Shown one piece after another: positions 17,515 through 26,089 of a stretch of 61,991 nt of DNA (the first letter of the stretch is position 1; each line of letters begins with the position of its first letter). Source of the stretch: Sandaracinaceae bacterium (GTDB lineage: Bacteria; Myxococcota_A; Polyangia; Polyangiales; Houyiibacteriaceae); assembly GCA_016706685.1 (NCBI GenBank), contig JADJJE010000033.1, positions 1-61,991 of the forward strand. Reading direction: 5' to 3'. Position numbers and translations under genes: made by a program. The notes beneath the pieces were generated by a model. It ran no database searches and was not told where the DNA came from. It worked only from the letters and a program-made list of their open reading frames with translations.

Positions 17515-18365
17515 CTAGCCTCCCCTGACAGCGCGGCAGTGTTCGAAGAGCTCGGCCCCGCCGTCGGACGCGATGAAACGCAGCATGTTCTGAATACGAT
17601 GGGGCCCATAGGGAATCACCTCGTTGATCTTTTCCAGGGTCGCCATTGGCCCCTGGCAAGCCTCAATGGCCCCGGCCTGCAAGGTACTCAGGGAAGAGAC
17701 AAGGCGCTGACAAGGCTTCGTTCATTCAAGACGCCCAGTAGCGTGGCGTCGACGCTCGCTCCGATGTTTCCGACGTACGCCGTCGCGAAGTTTTCTGCCG
17801 AGAAGCATGCTCGCTCAAACCAGCGAAAGGCCGTATTGCGAACGTTGAACCCGATCAGATCGAACGCGGCTGCACCACCGAACTGCCGAATCATGGCGAT
17901 TCCGGGCAAGCTCGGTACGGCGGCGATGAGGCCGAGCATCTTCTCGGCCATGACCTCCAGCCGAAGGTGACCCGCGTAGATGTGGTACATCTCTTTGGCG
18001 ACAACGTGTTTGAGTTCGTCGTCGGTGTAGTTGCGAAGAATGCGTGCCGATATCTCAAGGCGCGGTCGTCGCATCCCCTCGCTATCGCACACGTGCGAGT
18101 AACTCTCGTACACAAAGATGTCGGGCACGGTGATGCCTAGCACGTCCGCCACCTCGCTAGCTGCTCCGTGGAGCTCCGGGTGTTGCCGCGGAGAAGCGAC
18201 GCTGCACTTGCCGAGTCGGTCGGGGTACACGCCCTCTTCCTCGAACTCCTCAAAAAATTCGAGAAAAGCGGACTCGGCGACAAACCATTTCTCCAATGCC
18301 TTTCGCGTGTCGGCTTCCAGTGGGTCGGCCGCCAACGCGAGCTTCTGTCGGTCCGCGGGCAACAC
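17515..18365 (-). CDS. M48-like peptidase-fold protein with altered zinc motif (frameshifted)
   Basis: The middle of the protein resembles M48 metallopeptidases. It has a strand and extended motif IFVYESYSHVCDSEG, then LEISARILRNYTDDELKHVVAKEMYHIYAGHL, in which the usual HExxH is KEMYH: the first zinc-binding His is Lys. A hydrophobic helix follows (MLGLIAAVPSLPGIAMI), then a conserved-looking C-terminal region. One frameshift near 17690 must be corrected; the tail then reads STLQAGAIEACQG to the TAG at 17515. Corrected length is about 283 residues. With Lys in place of His it may be inactive and act as a scaffold (inference). Confidence 0.6.
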
Positions 18366-18370
18366 CGCTG

Positions 18371-18727
18371 CTAGACCTTGCGAGCGGTCATGGTGGTCAT
18401 GCCGACCGAATTTTGGAAGCGCGTGACGCCGCCGAAAGTCGAACTCTTCCCGATGAGCATCCCGCTCGGGCCATAGCTGCTGCTGGTGTCCCCTTGAGTA
18501 ACGTCACGCCGAGTGACCATGCCGGTCGCATTTTGAAAGGTGCGCGTGTTTCCGAAAGCCCTTGAGCTACCCATCAGCATCCCGGTGGGCGAATAATACT
18601 GTGTGGTCCCGGCGACTTCCCGCGCGCTGAACTGAGGCATCTGAGACGCATTGCGAAACGTTTGAGTGCCACCGAAACTAGAAAGAGTACCGACCCTGCT
18701 ACCGTTTTGTTCGTCAATCTGAAACAT
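18371..18727 (-). CDS. Small repeat protein with G-M-L-x-G / F-G-x-x-x-x-F-x-N-x-x-x-M motifs
   Basis: Start chosen at ATG 18727 (MFQIDEQNGSRVG), behind a GAGG site. The 118-residue product contains three imperfect repeats of about 30-37 residues. Their cores are GTLSSFGGTQTFRNASQM, GMLMGSSRAFGNTRTFQN and GMLIGKSSTFGGVTRFQN, each near a YxPxG or equivalent turn. The regular Gly and aromatic spacing suggests a beta-rich solenoid or blades. No named family is recognised. It lies 6 bp upstream of the M48-like gene and probably belongs to its operon. Confidence 0.55.
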   Translation of the reverse strand: MFQIDEQNGSRVGTLSSFGGTQTFRNASQMPQFSAREVAGTTQYYSPTGMLMGSSRAFGNTRTFQNATGMVTRRDVTQGDTSSSYGPSGMLIGKSSTFGGVTRFQNSVGMTTMTARKV

Positions 18728-18800
18728 TTGGTCCTCAACTTGCAAGGCTGTCTCGCACTGTGTCGCTATGGAATTCCATGTCCCCGAGTTGATACCACGC

Positions 18801-19328
18801 TCAGAGCCCCACAACACAGCGGTCTTGCACACTTTCGTTGCTGGCCGATATTGCGACGGCGATGGGCCCCGCCCTATCGGTACACGAGGGGCCGTACTGG
18901 CATGCGTTTCGTTCGGGGAGGTCGACACACGACGCGCTGTTCGCGGCGCGGTCGTAATCCCGCAAGTTGCCGTTCGCGGCGAAGGCGGACATCTGCAAGT
19001 TCTTCCTCAACGCCACCACGGCGAAGGTCCTCGCCGCGCTTGAGGTGGCGCCTACCAACCTGGGTCCCGGCAAACCAAGCGTAGAGGAACGCCACGGCGA
19101 GCGGTACGGCCCCCACGCTACGCGCCGGTGACCCTTCATGGCGAGAACACCCGCGCAGGCCGCGAAGACCAGGAACATGGGAGCGTGGCAGGCCGGCGGT
19201 CGCGACATGGCCAACATGGGGATGTCGAGCGCTGCGGCGACAAGCAGACCCAATGCCGCGGCCACGAGCGCGGATGCGAGGGCTACCGTGAAAGGCGCAG
19301 ACTGCGCGTTGAGGGAACCTGCAGTCAT
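18801..19328 (-). CDS. Membrane protein with C-terminal extracytoplasmic Cys-containing domain (frameshifted)
   Basis: AGGAG precedes the ATG at 19328. Three hydrophobic segments are visible: FTVALASALVAAALGLLVAA, APMFLVFAACAGVLAMKG and, after a frame change near 19115, VGAVPLAVAFLYAWFAG. A second frame change near 19060 leads to a soluble end with AARTFAVVALRKNLQ and several Cys (SASCVDL, NACQYGPSC, DRC). No family recognised. It heads the leftward gene group that continues through the repeat protein and the M48-like protein. Confidence 0.45.
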   Translation of the reverse strand: MTAGSLNAQSAPFTVALASALVAAALGLLVAAALDIPMLAMSRPPACHAPMFLVFAACAGVLAMKGHRRVAWGPYRSPWRSSTLGLPGPRLVGATSSAARTFAVVALRKNLQMSAFAANGNLRDYDRAANSASCVDLPERNACQYGPSCTDRAGPIAVAISASNESVQDRCVVGL

Positions 19329-19381
19329 CGTCTCTCCTGGGCGCAGAACCGTAGACCAAAGCTGCCTGACTGCCAATGGCG

Positions 19382-21794
19382 CTACTCGTCCGGCCCCAGC
19401 AGCCGCAGCCGGCCCGTGCTTCCGTCCAGCTCCACGCGGTCGCCTGTGCGGAACATGCTGGTCCCGTGCTGCGTGCCCACGATGCACGGCACGCCGTACT
19501 CGCGGGCCACCACGGCGCCGTGCGACACGGCGCTGCCCACGTCGGTGGCGAGACCACCGAGCAGCCCGAAGTAGGGCGTCCAGCCCACGTCCGTGATCGG
19601 CGCGATCAGGATCTCGCCGGCCTCGACGGCGCTCGCCTCTTCGAGGGTGCGCACCACGCGCGCTTTGCCGCGGGCGATGCCCACGCTGACGGGCTTGCCG
19701 ATGACCACGCCGTCGCCAGCGTCGAACACGGGGCGCACGGGCTCGGGGCGGCCCACGAAGATCTCCTCGAAGATCAGGTCCATCTGGTAGGCGTAGGTCT
19801 TGCGGCGGGCCACCGCGAGCGTGGCGAGCTGCGTGTCACCGGCGAGGCACGCGGGCAGCTCTTCGTGCGTGAGGAAGAAGACCGCGTCGGCGTCGGGCAA
19901 GAGGCCCTCGGCGTGCATGGCGGTGCCGAGCGCGCGGTAGGCGTGCTTGAGGTGCTGCCCGGCCTTCACCAGCAAGGACTTGGTGGTCTCACGGAGGCGC
20001 ACGGCGTCGTGGGCGCGCGCCACCAGCAGCCTGAGGCCACGGGTCAGCGGCTCGCCCGTGGTGTGCGCGCGCTTCCCCGGCTGTGTGCCGGCGGTGCGAC
20101 CGCGCAGGGCGCTCTTCATGGAGCGCAGCAGCGGCAACGGGTCGTCGGCCCAGTCGCGCTGGTGCAGCTCCAGCTCGCGCACCGTGCGGTGCCCGTGGCG
20201 CAGGAGGTAGGCCTCGAACAGCTCGTGGGCGCGGCCCGCGTCGGTGCTGCGCAGCCACGCCAGCGCGACCTCCGGCTCCGCGTCGGTGAAGCGCGCGCTC
20301 ACGTGGGGGTGCTTGGCCAGCGCGTCCACGATGCGGTCCACCCCGGCGGCGATGTCGGCGCTCTCCACGTTGGTGGCGCCGCTCAGCAGCTCGGCCACGC
20401 GCGCGATGTCCTCGGCGGTGGGGGGCTCGTTCTTGGCGGTGACGCGCAGCAGGATGGGCGCCATGGCGCCGGCCGGTGACGAGCACGCCAAGTGGTGCGT
20501 GAAGATGTCCCACCACACGGGCAGGGCGCCGTCGATCTGCCGCCACGCGGCGCGCGCGGAGTTGGCAAAGCGCACGCTCTCGGCCACGGTGCCGAGCTCG
20601 TCCACCTGGGCGCGCATTTTGGGCACGCGCTTACCGGCGCCAAGGATGAACGAGCCATAGCGCACCAGGTTGCGGTACTGGACCAGCGGCCCGGCCGGCC
20701 GGGGCAGGGCGGCCTCCGCGTCCGGCACGCGCTGCCCACAGATGGCCAGGCACGCCTGCTCGGGCGTGGAGCCGGCGACCTGCGTGCTGATGTGCAGCAC
20801 CTCGCTGAGGTTCAGGAACATGTGCCCGCTGAACACCGCCACGTAGCGGAACTCGGGCGCCACCCGCTCGAGCGCACCGCACTGCACGTACATGCGCTGC
20901 ATGGACACGTCGATGCCGCGCGCGGTCAGCGAGCGCGTGAGCGGCGTGATGGCGCCCGGCATCATCTCGCCGATGTTGCACTTGGTGTAGAAGTCGCTGG
21001 GCCGCTGAATGATGTCGAGCGCGCGCGGGTCCGCCGCCAGGTGCGTGATGGGGCGCGCCTGCAGGAACACCACGCGGTGGTCGTGGTCCACGGCCCACTC
21101 GAGGTCGAGCGGCGCCCCCACGGCGCGCTCGGCCATGCGCGCGTGCTCGGCCAGCTGCTGCAGCGTGGTGTCCGGGCAGCACCGGCTCGGGGCCAGGCTG
21201 GTCGCGCTCCACAATGCCGTTCCGTGGATCCAGCTTCAGGTGGTCGGGCGTCACCGCGCCGCTCACCAGCGCCTCGCCTAGGCCGCGCACGGCGTCGATC
21301 ACCAGCCGGTCGCGGCGCCCACTCACGGGGTCCACGGTGAACAGCACGCCTGCGGCGAAGGCGTCCACCATGCGCTGCACCACCACGGTCATGGTCACGT
21401 CGGTGACCTCGCCGCGCGCCTCGCGGTAGGCCGCCGAGCGGGCGTTGCGGGCGCTCGAGAGGCACTCGCCAATGGCGGCCCGCAGCGCGTCCGCGCCGAC
21501 CACGTTCAGGATGGTCTCGTACTGCCCCGCGAAGGACGCGTCCTCCGAGTCTTCGCCGAGGGCCGAGGAGCGCACCGCCACCGCGCCACCGCCGAGCGCC
21601 TCGTAGTGGCGCAGCACCTCCGCGAAGGTCGCGTCATCGAGGCCCGCGCCCTCGGCGCTCACGCTCGCGCCCACCAGCGCGAACGCCGGCGAGCTGGGCA
21701 GCCCGAGCTCGAGCAGGCGCCGCAGCCCCTCGGCCTTGCCGCCCACGGGCTGCCCCGCCGTGTCGGCGATGGCCAAGCAGAAGGGCGCGCTCAC
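19382..21794 (-). CDS. PEP synthase / rifampicin-phosphotransferase-like enzyme (frameshifted)
   Basis: A dikinase-type protein of about 804 residues. An N-terminal ATP-grasp (PPDK_N) domain opens with GGKAEGLRRLLELG and has VAVRSSALGEDSEDASFAGQ and AAGVLFTVDPVSG. A long central region follows, then a C-terminal swivelling domain with the phospho-His in GSAVSHGAVVAREYGVP. The C-terminal PEP-binding TIM barrel of true PpsA is absent, so the length and layout match the rifampicin-phosphotransferase/PEP-utilising group. One indel near 21190-21210 separates the ATP-grasp part from the rest. The GTG start at 21794 overlaps the stop of the upstream gene (GTGA), so the two are translationally coupled. 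Substrate unknown. Confidence 0.8.
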
Positions 21795-22816
21795 GCCTCG
21801 TCCTCGAAGACGACCGGCTGCAGGAAGCGGTTGACCTCCAGCCAGCCCAGGCACGCGGCGCCGCCTTCGTCGGGCGTGAAGCGCACCAGCGCGCGCTCGT
21901 AGCGCGAGGGCTGCGGTGGCGAGAACGCGTGCGTGGCATCGATCTCACACGCGGTCACGCACGTGATGCTGCCGGCCACCTCGGTGCCGTTCTCGTAGCG
22001 CGCGTGCACCCGTCCGCTGAAGGGCTGCTGCGCGTCGTCGCTGAACGTCAGGTCGAAGCGCACCGTGTCGATGTCTGCGGTCCCGTCGGCGTGGCTCAGG
22101 TAGCCCACCATGATGGGCTCCTCGTCGGGCTCGGCGTCGCCGAACGCCACCGTCACCGCCTGCATCCGGAAGCTCTCGCCGTTGAGCACCAGGAAGCGCC
22201 ACGTCATGTTCCACATGCGCGGGCCCCAGCTGTGGTCGCGCTCGCCGCGCCCGTCCACCTCGAAGCGCTGGCTGTCCACGCTGAAGTGCCCCGTGATGCG
22301 CGTGGGCTGCTCGAAGCGCAGCGCGCTCAGCTCGTCGTGCGAGTGCCCGTCCACGCCGCGGTCGCCCACGCTGTGGCACGCGCCGATGCCGAACACGTCG
22401 AGGTCCACCGACACGGGCAGCACGCGCCCCACGCCCGGCCCGGCGATGACGCGCCCGAAGGCGCGGGCACGCACGCGGTTGTGCAGCAGCTCCTCCACCA
22501 CTTCGCGCTCGAACGACAGCCCCGCCATGCGGTACGACCAGCGCTCCCAGTCGAAGCCCGCGAGCGGCAGCCGCGCCTCGTCCACCGCGATCCAGCGCGC
22601 CCCGTCGAACAGGTAGAGCCAGAACCACACGCGCTCTTGCCCCGGCATCACGCCGATGCGCAGGTGCCCCGCGAGGCCGCCGTCGGGCGTGTACCAGTCG
22701 TAGAAGAGCGACTCGTTCCACGTGGGATCGGCGGCGTCGAAGGGGTGCGCGTGCTCGTCGGCAGGGCGGATGCCGAACTGGGTCAGCTCCGCGAGGCTGG
22801 GGGTGGCGGCGGTCAT
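21791..22816 (-). CDS. CrtC-like lipocalin-fold protein (DUF7064-like)
   Basis: A 341-residue protein with beta-rich sequence and the hallmark HSWGPRMWNMTWRFLVL. Earlier regions include ESLFYDWYTPDGGLAGHLRIG and GVMPGQERVWFWLYLFDG. This resembles the hydroxyneurosporene synthase (CrtC)/DUF7064 lipocalin group, which binds hydrophobic ligands. No signal peptide is seen. The start is ATG 22816; a perfect dyad GTGTAC-AGA-GTACAC lies 26 bp upstream. Its stop overlaps the GTG of the dikinase-like gene. The pair may modify a lipid or isoprenoid by phosphorylation (speculative). Confidence 0.6.
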   Translation of the reverse strand: MTAATPSLAELTQFGIRPADEHAHPFDAADPTWNESLFYDWYTPDGGLAGHLRIGVMPGQERVWFWLYLFDGARWIAVDEARLPLAGFDWERWSYRMAGLSFEREVVEELLHNRVRARAFGRVIAGPGVGRVLPVSVDLDVFGIGACHSVGDRGVDGHSHDELSALRFEQPTRITGHFSVDSQRFEVDGRGERDHSWGPRMWNMTWRFLVLNGESFRMQAVTVAFGDAEPDEEPIMVGYLSHADGTADIDTVRFDLTFSDDAQQPFSGRVHARYENGTEVAGSITCVTACEIDATHAFSPPQPSRYERALVRFTPDEGGAACLGWLEVNRFLQPVVFEDEA

Positions 22817-22841
22817 GGGTCTCGCTGGGGGTCGAAGGCCG

Positions 22842-22856
22842 GTGTACAGAGTACAC
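22842..22856. promoter_or_regulatory. Palindromic operator candidate GTGTAC-AGA-GTACAC
   Basis: Perfect 6-bp arms with a 3-bp spacer, 26 bp before the start codon of the lipocalin/dikinase pair and inside the 89-bp gap after the previous gene. Position and symmetry fit a repressor or activator site for this two-gene unit. Confidence 0.45.
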
Positions 22857-22905
22857 GTTCCCGCGGCCGAGCGTCGCGCTGCCTGCACTGGCGCCCAACG
22901 GCGCT

Positions 22906-23586
22906 CTATGGCGACTCGAGCTCTTGGACCGTGTCGATCAGCCTCGCGGCTTTCGCGAGGCGGGCATGCACGTCGGTCATCGAGCGGCCCTTGCGTGTCC
23001 ACGCCGCGAGCTCCTCGAAGAGCGTCGCGACCGCTTCGCGGAGCGGCGTTGCCGGGTACGCGGTGGCGCCGGCGGCCAGTGGCGGAGGAAGGGGACGGAG
23101 CACTGGCGGCGGCTGGACGGGCTCGCGCGTGAGCGTCGGCGCCGTGGAGGCCGCTGCGCGCGGGCCCACCACCGATGAGTGATCGCCCGCGTGCGGTAGC
23201 GATCCTTCGGCCTTCGCGAGGAGGAGATCGCAGACGCGATCGTGCGTCGCCTGGATCTCGATAGGCAGCTTCCCGAAGTGGAGTTCTTCGTCGACCTCGG
23301 CCTTGACCCGCGCGAGTGCTTCGACGGACGGTTCCTCGAAGGTCGAGCCGTGGTTCGCCAGTCGCTTGCGGAACATCCCGGCCGCGAGCCGCGCGACCTC
23401 GTCGGGACCCGTCTCGACGCCGAGCACGCCTTGCAGACCCGCCGAGAGACCTTCGTGATAGGTGGCGACGAAGCACTCGAGCACGCCGTCGCGGGCGTCC
23501 TTCGGCGAGATGATGGGCTTCGCGAGCCTCCGGCGAAGGCGCTCGACATAGGCGGCATGAGGCTTGGATTCGACGGCGAGTGACAT
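22906..23586 (-). CDS. Uncharacterised protein downstream of Ser/Thr kinase
   Basis: No family recognised. ATG 23586 is preceded by AAGGAG at the right distance; an in-frame TTG lies 15 bp earlier. The first 140 residues are charged and helical (YVERLRRRLAKPIIS, VEALARVKAEVDEELHFG). They are followed by a Pro/Ala linker with PPPVLRPLPPPL and a C-terminal helix (LREAVATLFEELAAWTRKG). It begins 11 bp after the kinase stop codon and is probably co-transcribed, so it may be a substrate or regulator of that kinase (inference). Confidence 0.55.
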   Translation of the reverse strand: MSLAVESKPHAAYVERLRRRLAKPIISPKDARDGVLECFVATYHEGLSAGLQGVLGVETGPDEVARLAAGMFRKRLANHGSTFEEPSVEALARVKAEVDEELHFGKLPIEIQATHDRVCDLLLAKAEGSLPHAGDHSSVVGPRAAASTAPTLTREPVQPPPVLRPLPPPLAAGATAYPATPLREAVATLFEELAAWTRKGRSMTDVHARLAKAARLIDTVQELESP

Positions 23587-23597
23587 GGTGGGCTCCT

Positions 23598-24503
23598 TCA
23601 ATCTCCTGCGAGCGCCGCGATGAGCACGGCGTCGAGGTCACGTTCGGTCAGGCGGCGTGCGCGCGAGAGCGTCGCGCCAATCCGCTCGACGGCGCGTCGA
23701 GCGTCACGGGGGCGTTCGGCGGGGTCGCGGGCCATGAGCTCGGCGACCAACGCATCGACGGGGTCGTCGATCCCCGGAACGAGGCGCGAGGGGAGGACGA
23801 GCTCGTCCGAGAGATGCGCCAGCACGGTGGCCATCGGCGTCGCGCGTTCGAACGGCACCTTGCCGGTGAGCATCTCGTACAGCGTGGCGCCGAGCGCGTA
23901 CACGTCGCCGCGGGGATCCGGAGCCGCGCCGCGCGCGATCTCGGGGGCTAGGTAGTCTGGCGTACCGACCAGCACGCCGTAGCGGGTGAGGCGCGTGTCG
24001 CGGTCCGAGGCCAGGGTCGCGAGGCCGAAGTCGAGGAGCCGCGCGCGCCCGTCCCGCGCGAGGATGACGTTCGCGGGCTTCACGTCCCGATGCAGGATCC
24101 CCGCGTCGTGCGCGCTCGCGAGCGCGTCTCCGATCTGAGCCGCGATCCCCAGTGCGGCGGCCACGGGCAAGAACCCCTTGCCGGCAATGTGATCGTCGAG
24201 TGCCTCGCCGTCGACGAGCTCCATGACGAGGTACGGCGCGCCCTCGAAGACGCCTGCGTCCAGCACGCCCACGATTCCCGGGTGGGCGAGGCGACTCGCG
24301 GCCAGTGACTCGCGCCGGAAGCGCTCCACGGACGTTCCGTCGTCGTCGATGCTGTGCAGGAGTCGCTTGATGGCGACGGGCCGATCGAGCGACAGCTGTG
24401 TGCCGCGGTGTACGACGCCCATTCCGCCGCGCCCGAGCTCCGCTTCGATGCGATAGCGCCCATCGATGACGACGGCATCCGCGACGCTGGGGGTCGCGAT
24501 CAC
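23598..24503 (-). CDS. Hanks-type Ser/Thr protein kinase
   Basis: A 301-residue kinase made almost only of the catalytic domain: Gly loop GRGGMGVVH at about residues 24-32, VAIKRLL with the ATP-binding Lys, ILHRDVKPANV with the catalytic Asp, DFGLA for magnesium binding, and the GTPDYLAPE activation-segment motif. There is no TM segment or extracellular sensor, so it is probably cytoplasmic. The GTG start overlaps the stop of the upstream PPOX gene. Co-transcription with PPOX and AhpD-like genes hints at a role in oxidative or flavin-related signalling (inference). Confidence 0.93.
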   Translation of the reverse strand: MIATPSVADAVVIDGRYRIEAELGRGGMGVVHRGTQLSLDRPVAIKRLLHSIDDDGTSVERFRRESLAASRLAHPGIVGVLDAGVFEGAPYLVMELVDGEALDDHIAGKGFLPVAAALGIAAQIGDALASAHDAGILHRDVKPANVILARDGRARLLDFGLATLASDRDTRLTRYGVLVGTPDYLAPEIARGAAPDPRGDVYALGATLYEMLTGKVPFERATPMATVLAHLSDELVLPSRLVPGIDDPVDALVAELMARDPAERPRDARRAVERIGATLSRARRLTERDLDAVLIAALAGD

Positions 24504-25126
24504 GGCGTCCCGCTCCCGCCCCGCAGCGTACGGAGCTCCTCTTCGAGCGCGGCGATCCGGGCGTTCTTCGATGCGACGAGCGCGGCGACGACCTCGGCTT
24601 CGAAGCGCTGCGGGATGTGCTGTGGGCAGTTCGCGTCCCAGGCGGTGACGTCGATGATGACCACCTGCTCGGGGCGCGCGTCGTACCCCACTGGCATGAG
24701 CGAGGCGAGCAGGGCGGGGTCGTCGTCCACGACGCGCGCTTCACCCCAGATCTTCACGCGCTGCTGGTGCTGGTAGTCGATGAGGAACAGGTGGACCTTC
24801 GGGTTCTCGGCGAGGTTCCCGGTGGTGATGTACTGCTTGTTCCCACGGTAGTCGGCAAAGGCGAGCGTCGTGTCGCCGAGCACGCGGAGGAACCCCGCGG
24901 GGCCACCGCGATGCTGGATGTAGGGCTGATTCGCCGCGTTGGACGTCGCGAGGAAGAAGCTCGTCTGCATGCCGATGAACTCGGCGACGTCGTCGGTGAT
25001 CCGGGTCGCCCAGCCTCCGGCGCGCTCCATGCGTGCATAGCCTGCACGCGAGCCTCTCTTCGCTTGGATGGACTTCACGCTGTCCGTGAACGCGACGTCA
25101 CTCGGGATGGGCAAGGGCTGTGGCAT
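24500..25126 (-). CDS. Pyridoxamine 5'-phosphate oxidase-family flavin-binding protein
   Basis: The start at 25126 (MPQPLPIPSDVAF) is chosen over longer frames because GGAG lies just upstream and the extension is low-complexity. The core shows the split-barrel FMN-binding pattern: SFFLATSNAANQPYIQHRGG, then VLGDTTLAFADYRGNKQYIT and a segment VHLFLIDYQHQQRVKIWGEA. These features match the PPOX/general stress protein group. A C-terminal coiled-coil-like end (VASKNARIAALEEELRTL) is extra. Its stop overlaps the kinase start. Confidence 0.85.
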   Translation of the reverse strand: MPQPLPIPSDVAFTDSVKSIQAKRGSRAGYARMERAGGWATRITDDVAEFIGMQTSFFLATSNAANQPYIQHRGGPAGFLRVLGDTTLAFADYRGNKQYITTGNLAENPKVHLFLIDYQHQQRVKIWGEARVVDDDPALLASLMPVGYDARPEQVVIIDVTAWDANCPQHIPQRFEAEVVAALVASKNARIAALEEELRTLRGGSGTP

Positions 25127-25215
25127 GGTGAAGCTCCGCGAGAAGAGCGGGAAGGAGGGAGGAGGGAAGGGCCGGGCGCCGCCCCCGGCGGACCGGGGGA
25201 CCATGCGCACGGCGA

Positions 25216-25767
25216 TCAGGCCGCGCGTGCGGGGCTCGTCGCGGGGAAGTCGACGACCGTGGTCGCGACGCTGTTGACGTAGTTGGTCAGCGTGTTGAGC
25301 GCGACGTGGAGGACGAGCTCCACGATCTCGGCCTCGCTGTAGCCCGCCTCGCGAACGGAGCGGACTTCGTCGTCGCCGACGTGGCCCCGCTGGCTCACCA
25401 CGCGCACCGCAAAGCGCACCGCGGCATCGGCCTTCGGGTCGCTCGAGCTGCCCGCACGATTCTTCGCGATCTCGGCGTCGTCGAGCTTGGCGACGTTCTT
25501 CCCGACGTAGGTGTGCGCGGCGAGGCAGTAGTCGCAGCCGTTCACTTGGGCCACGGCGAGCGCCACGCGCTCACGGGTCTTGGCATCGAGCGCGCCCTTG
25601 CCGAGCGCGCCGTTCAGGCCGAGGTAGCCCTCGAGCGCGGCGGGGCTGTTGCCGACGACGCGGAACAGGTTCGGGACGGATCCGATCTGCTTCTTCACCG
25701 CTTCGAGCAGTGGGCGGGACGCTTCGGGCGAAGACTCGATCGATTCGGGGGTGTGGATGCGGGTCAT
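25216..25767 (-). CDS. AhpD-like carboxymuconolactone decarboxylase-family protein
   Basis: A 183-residue all-helical protein with the redox motif QVNGCDYCLAAH (CxxC followed by a His three residues on). This is the catalytic signature of AhpD-type peroxidase partners. N-terminal SVPNLFRVVGNSPAALEGYL fits the peroxidase-related subgroup. First gene of a leftward run with the PPOX protein and kinase. A 23-bp palindrome lies 112 bp upstream, and RND efflux genes diverge on the other side. Confidence 0.88.
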   Translation of the reverse strand: MTRIHTPESIESSPEASRPLLEAVKKQIGSVPNLFRVVGNSPAALEGYLGLNGALGKGALDAKTRERVALAVAQVNGCDYCLAAHTYVGKNVAKLDDAEIAKNRAGSSSDPKADAAVRFAVRVVSQRGHVGDDEVRSVREAGYSEAEIVELVLHVALNTLTNYVNSVATTVVDFPATSPARAA

Positions 25768-25878
25768 GGGACCTTGCCTTTCGGAGAGGGGTCCCGAGGC
25801 GTTGGAGTTCGTCGCCCCGGGATGAATGGCAATCTAGGTGGCGGTACCAGCAACAACAATGGACGGTGGAGTCACTGC

Positions 25879-25901
25879 ACTATTGCGCCGCACGCAATAG
25901 T
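25879..25901. promoter_or_regulatory. Palindromic operator candidate ACTATTGCG-N5-CGCAATAGT
   Basis: Perfect 9-bp arms with a 5-bp spacer, in the 524-bp region between the leftward AhpD operon and the rightward efflux operon. A dyad of this length and AT content in GC-rich DNA is typical of TetR-, MarR- or LysR-type sites. No regulator gene lies next to it. Confidence 0.6.
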
Positions 25902-25939
25902 CGAACCGTGCATGGAAGCGACTCGTGTGACCTGCCGTC

Positions 25940-26089
25940 ATGGGCGTCGCGGGCAACGGCGTGGGCACGGATACCTACGACGCGGCGTACCGCCTGGAGT
26001 CGATGACGCCAGAGGGCTGCGCGCAGGCGGGCCTCGACACCTTTTCGATCACCTTGATCGGGTGCGTACTCCGCCTCCGTTTGATCTGA
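25940..26089 (+). CDS. Possible 49-residue ORF in intergenic region
   Basis: ATG to TGA reading MGVAGNGVGTDTYDAAYRL with a hydrophobic C-terminal part. No ribosome-binding site or family is apparent. It may be the end of a decayed gene or non-coding. The rest of 25768-26291 holds only the palindrome and presumably the divergent promoters. Confidence 0.15.
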   Translation: MGVAGNGVGTDTYDAAYRLESMTPEGCAQAGLDTFSITLIGCVLRLRLI

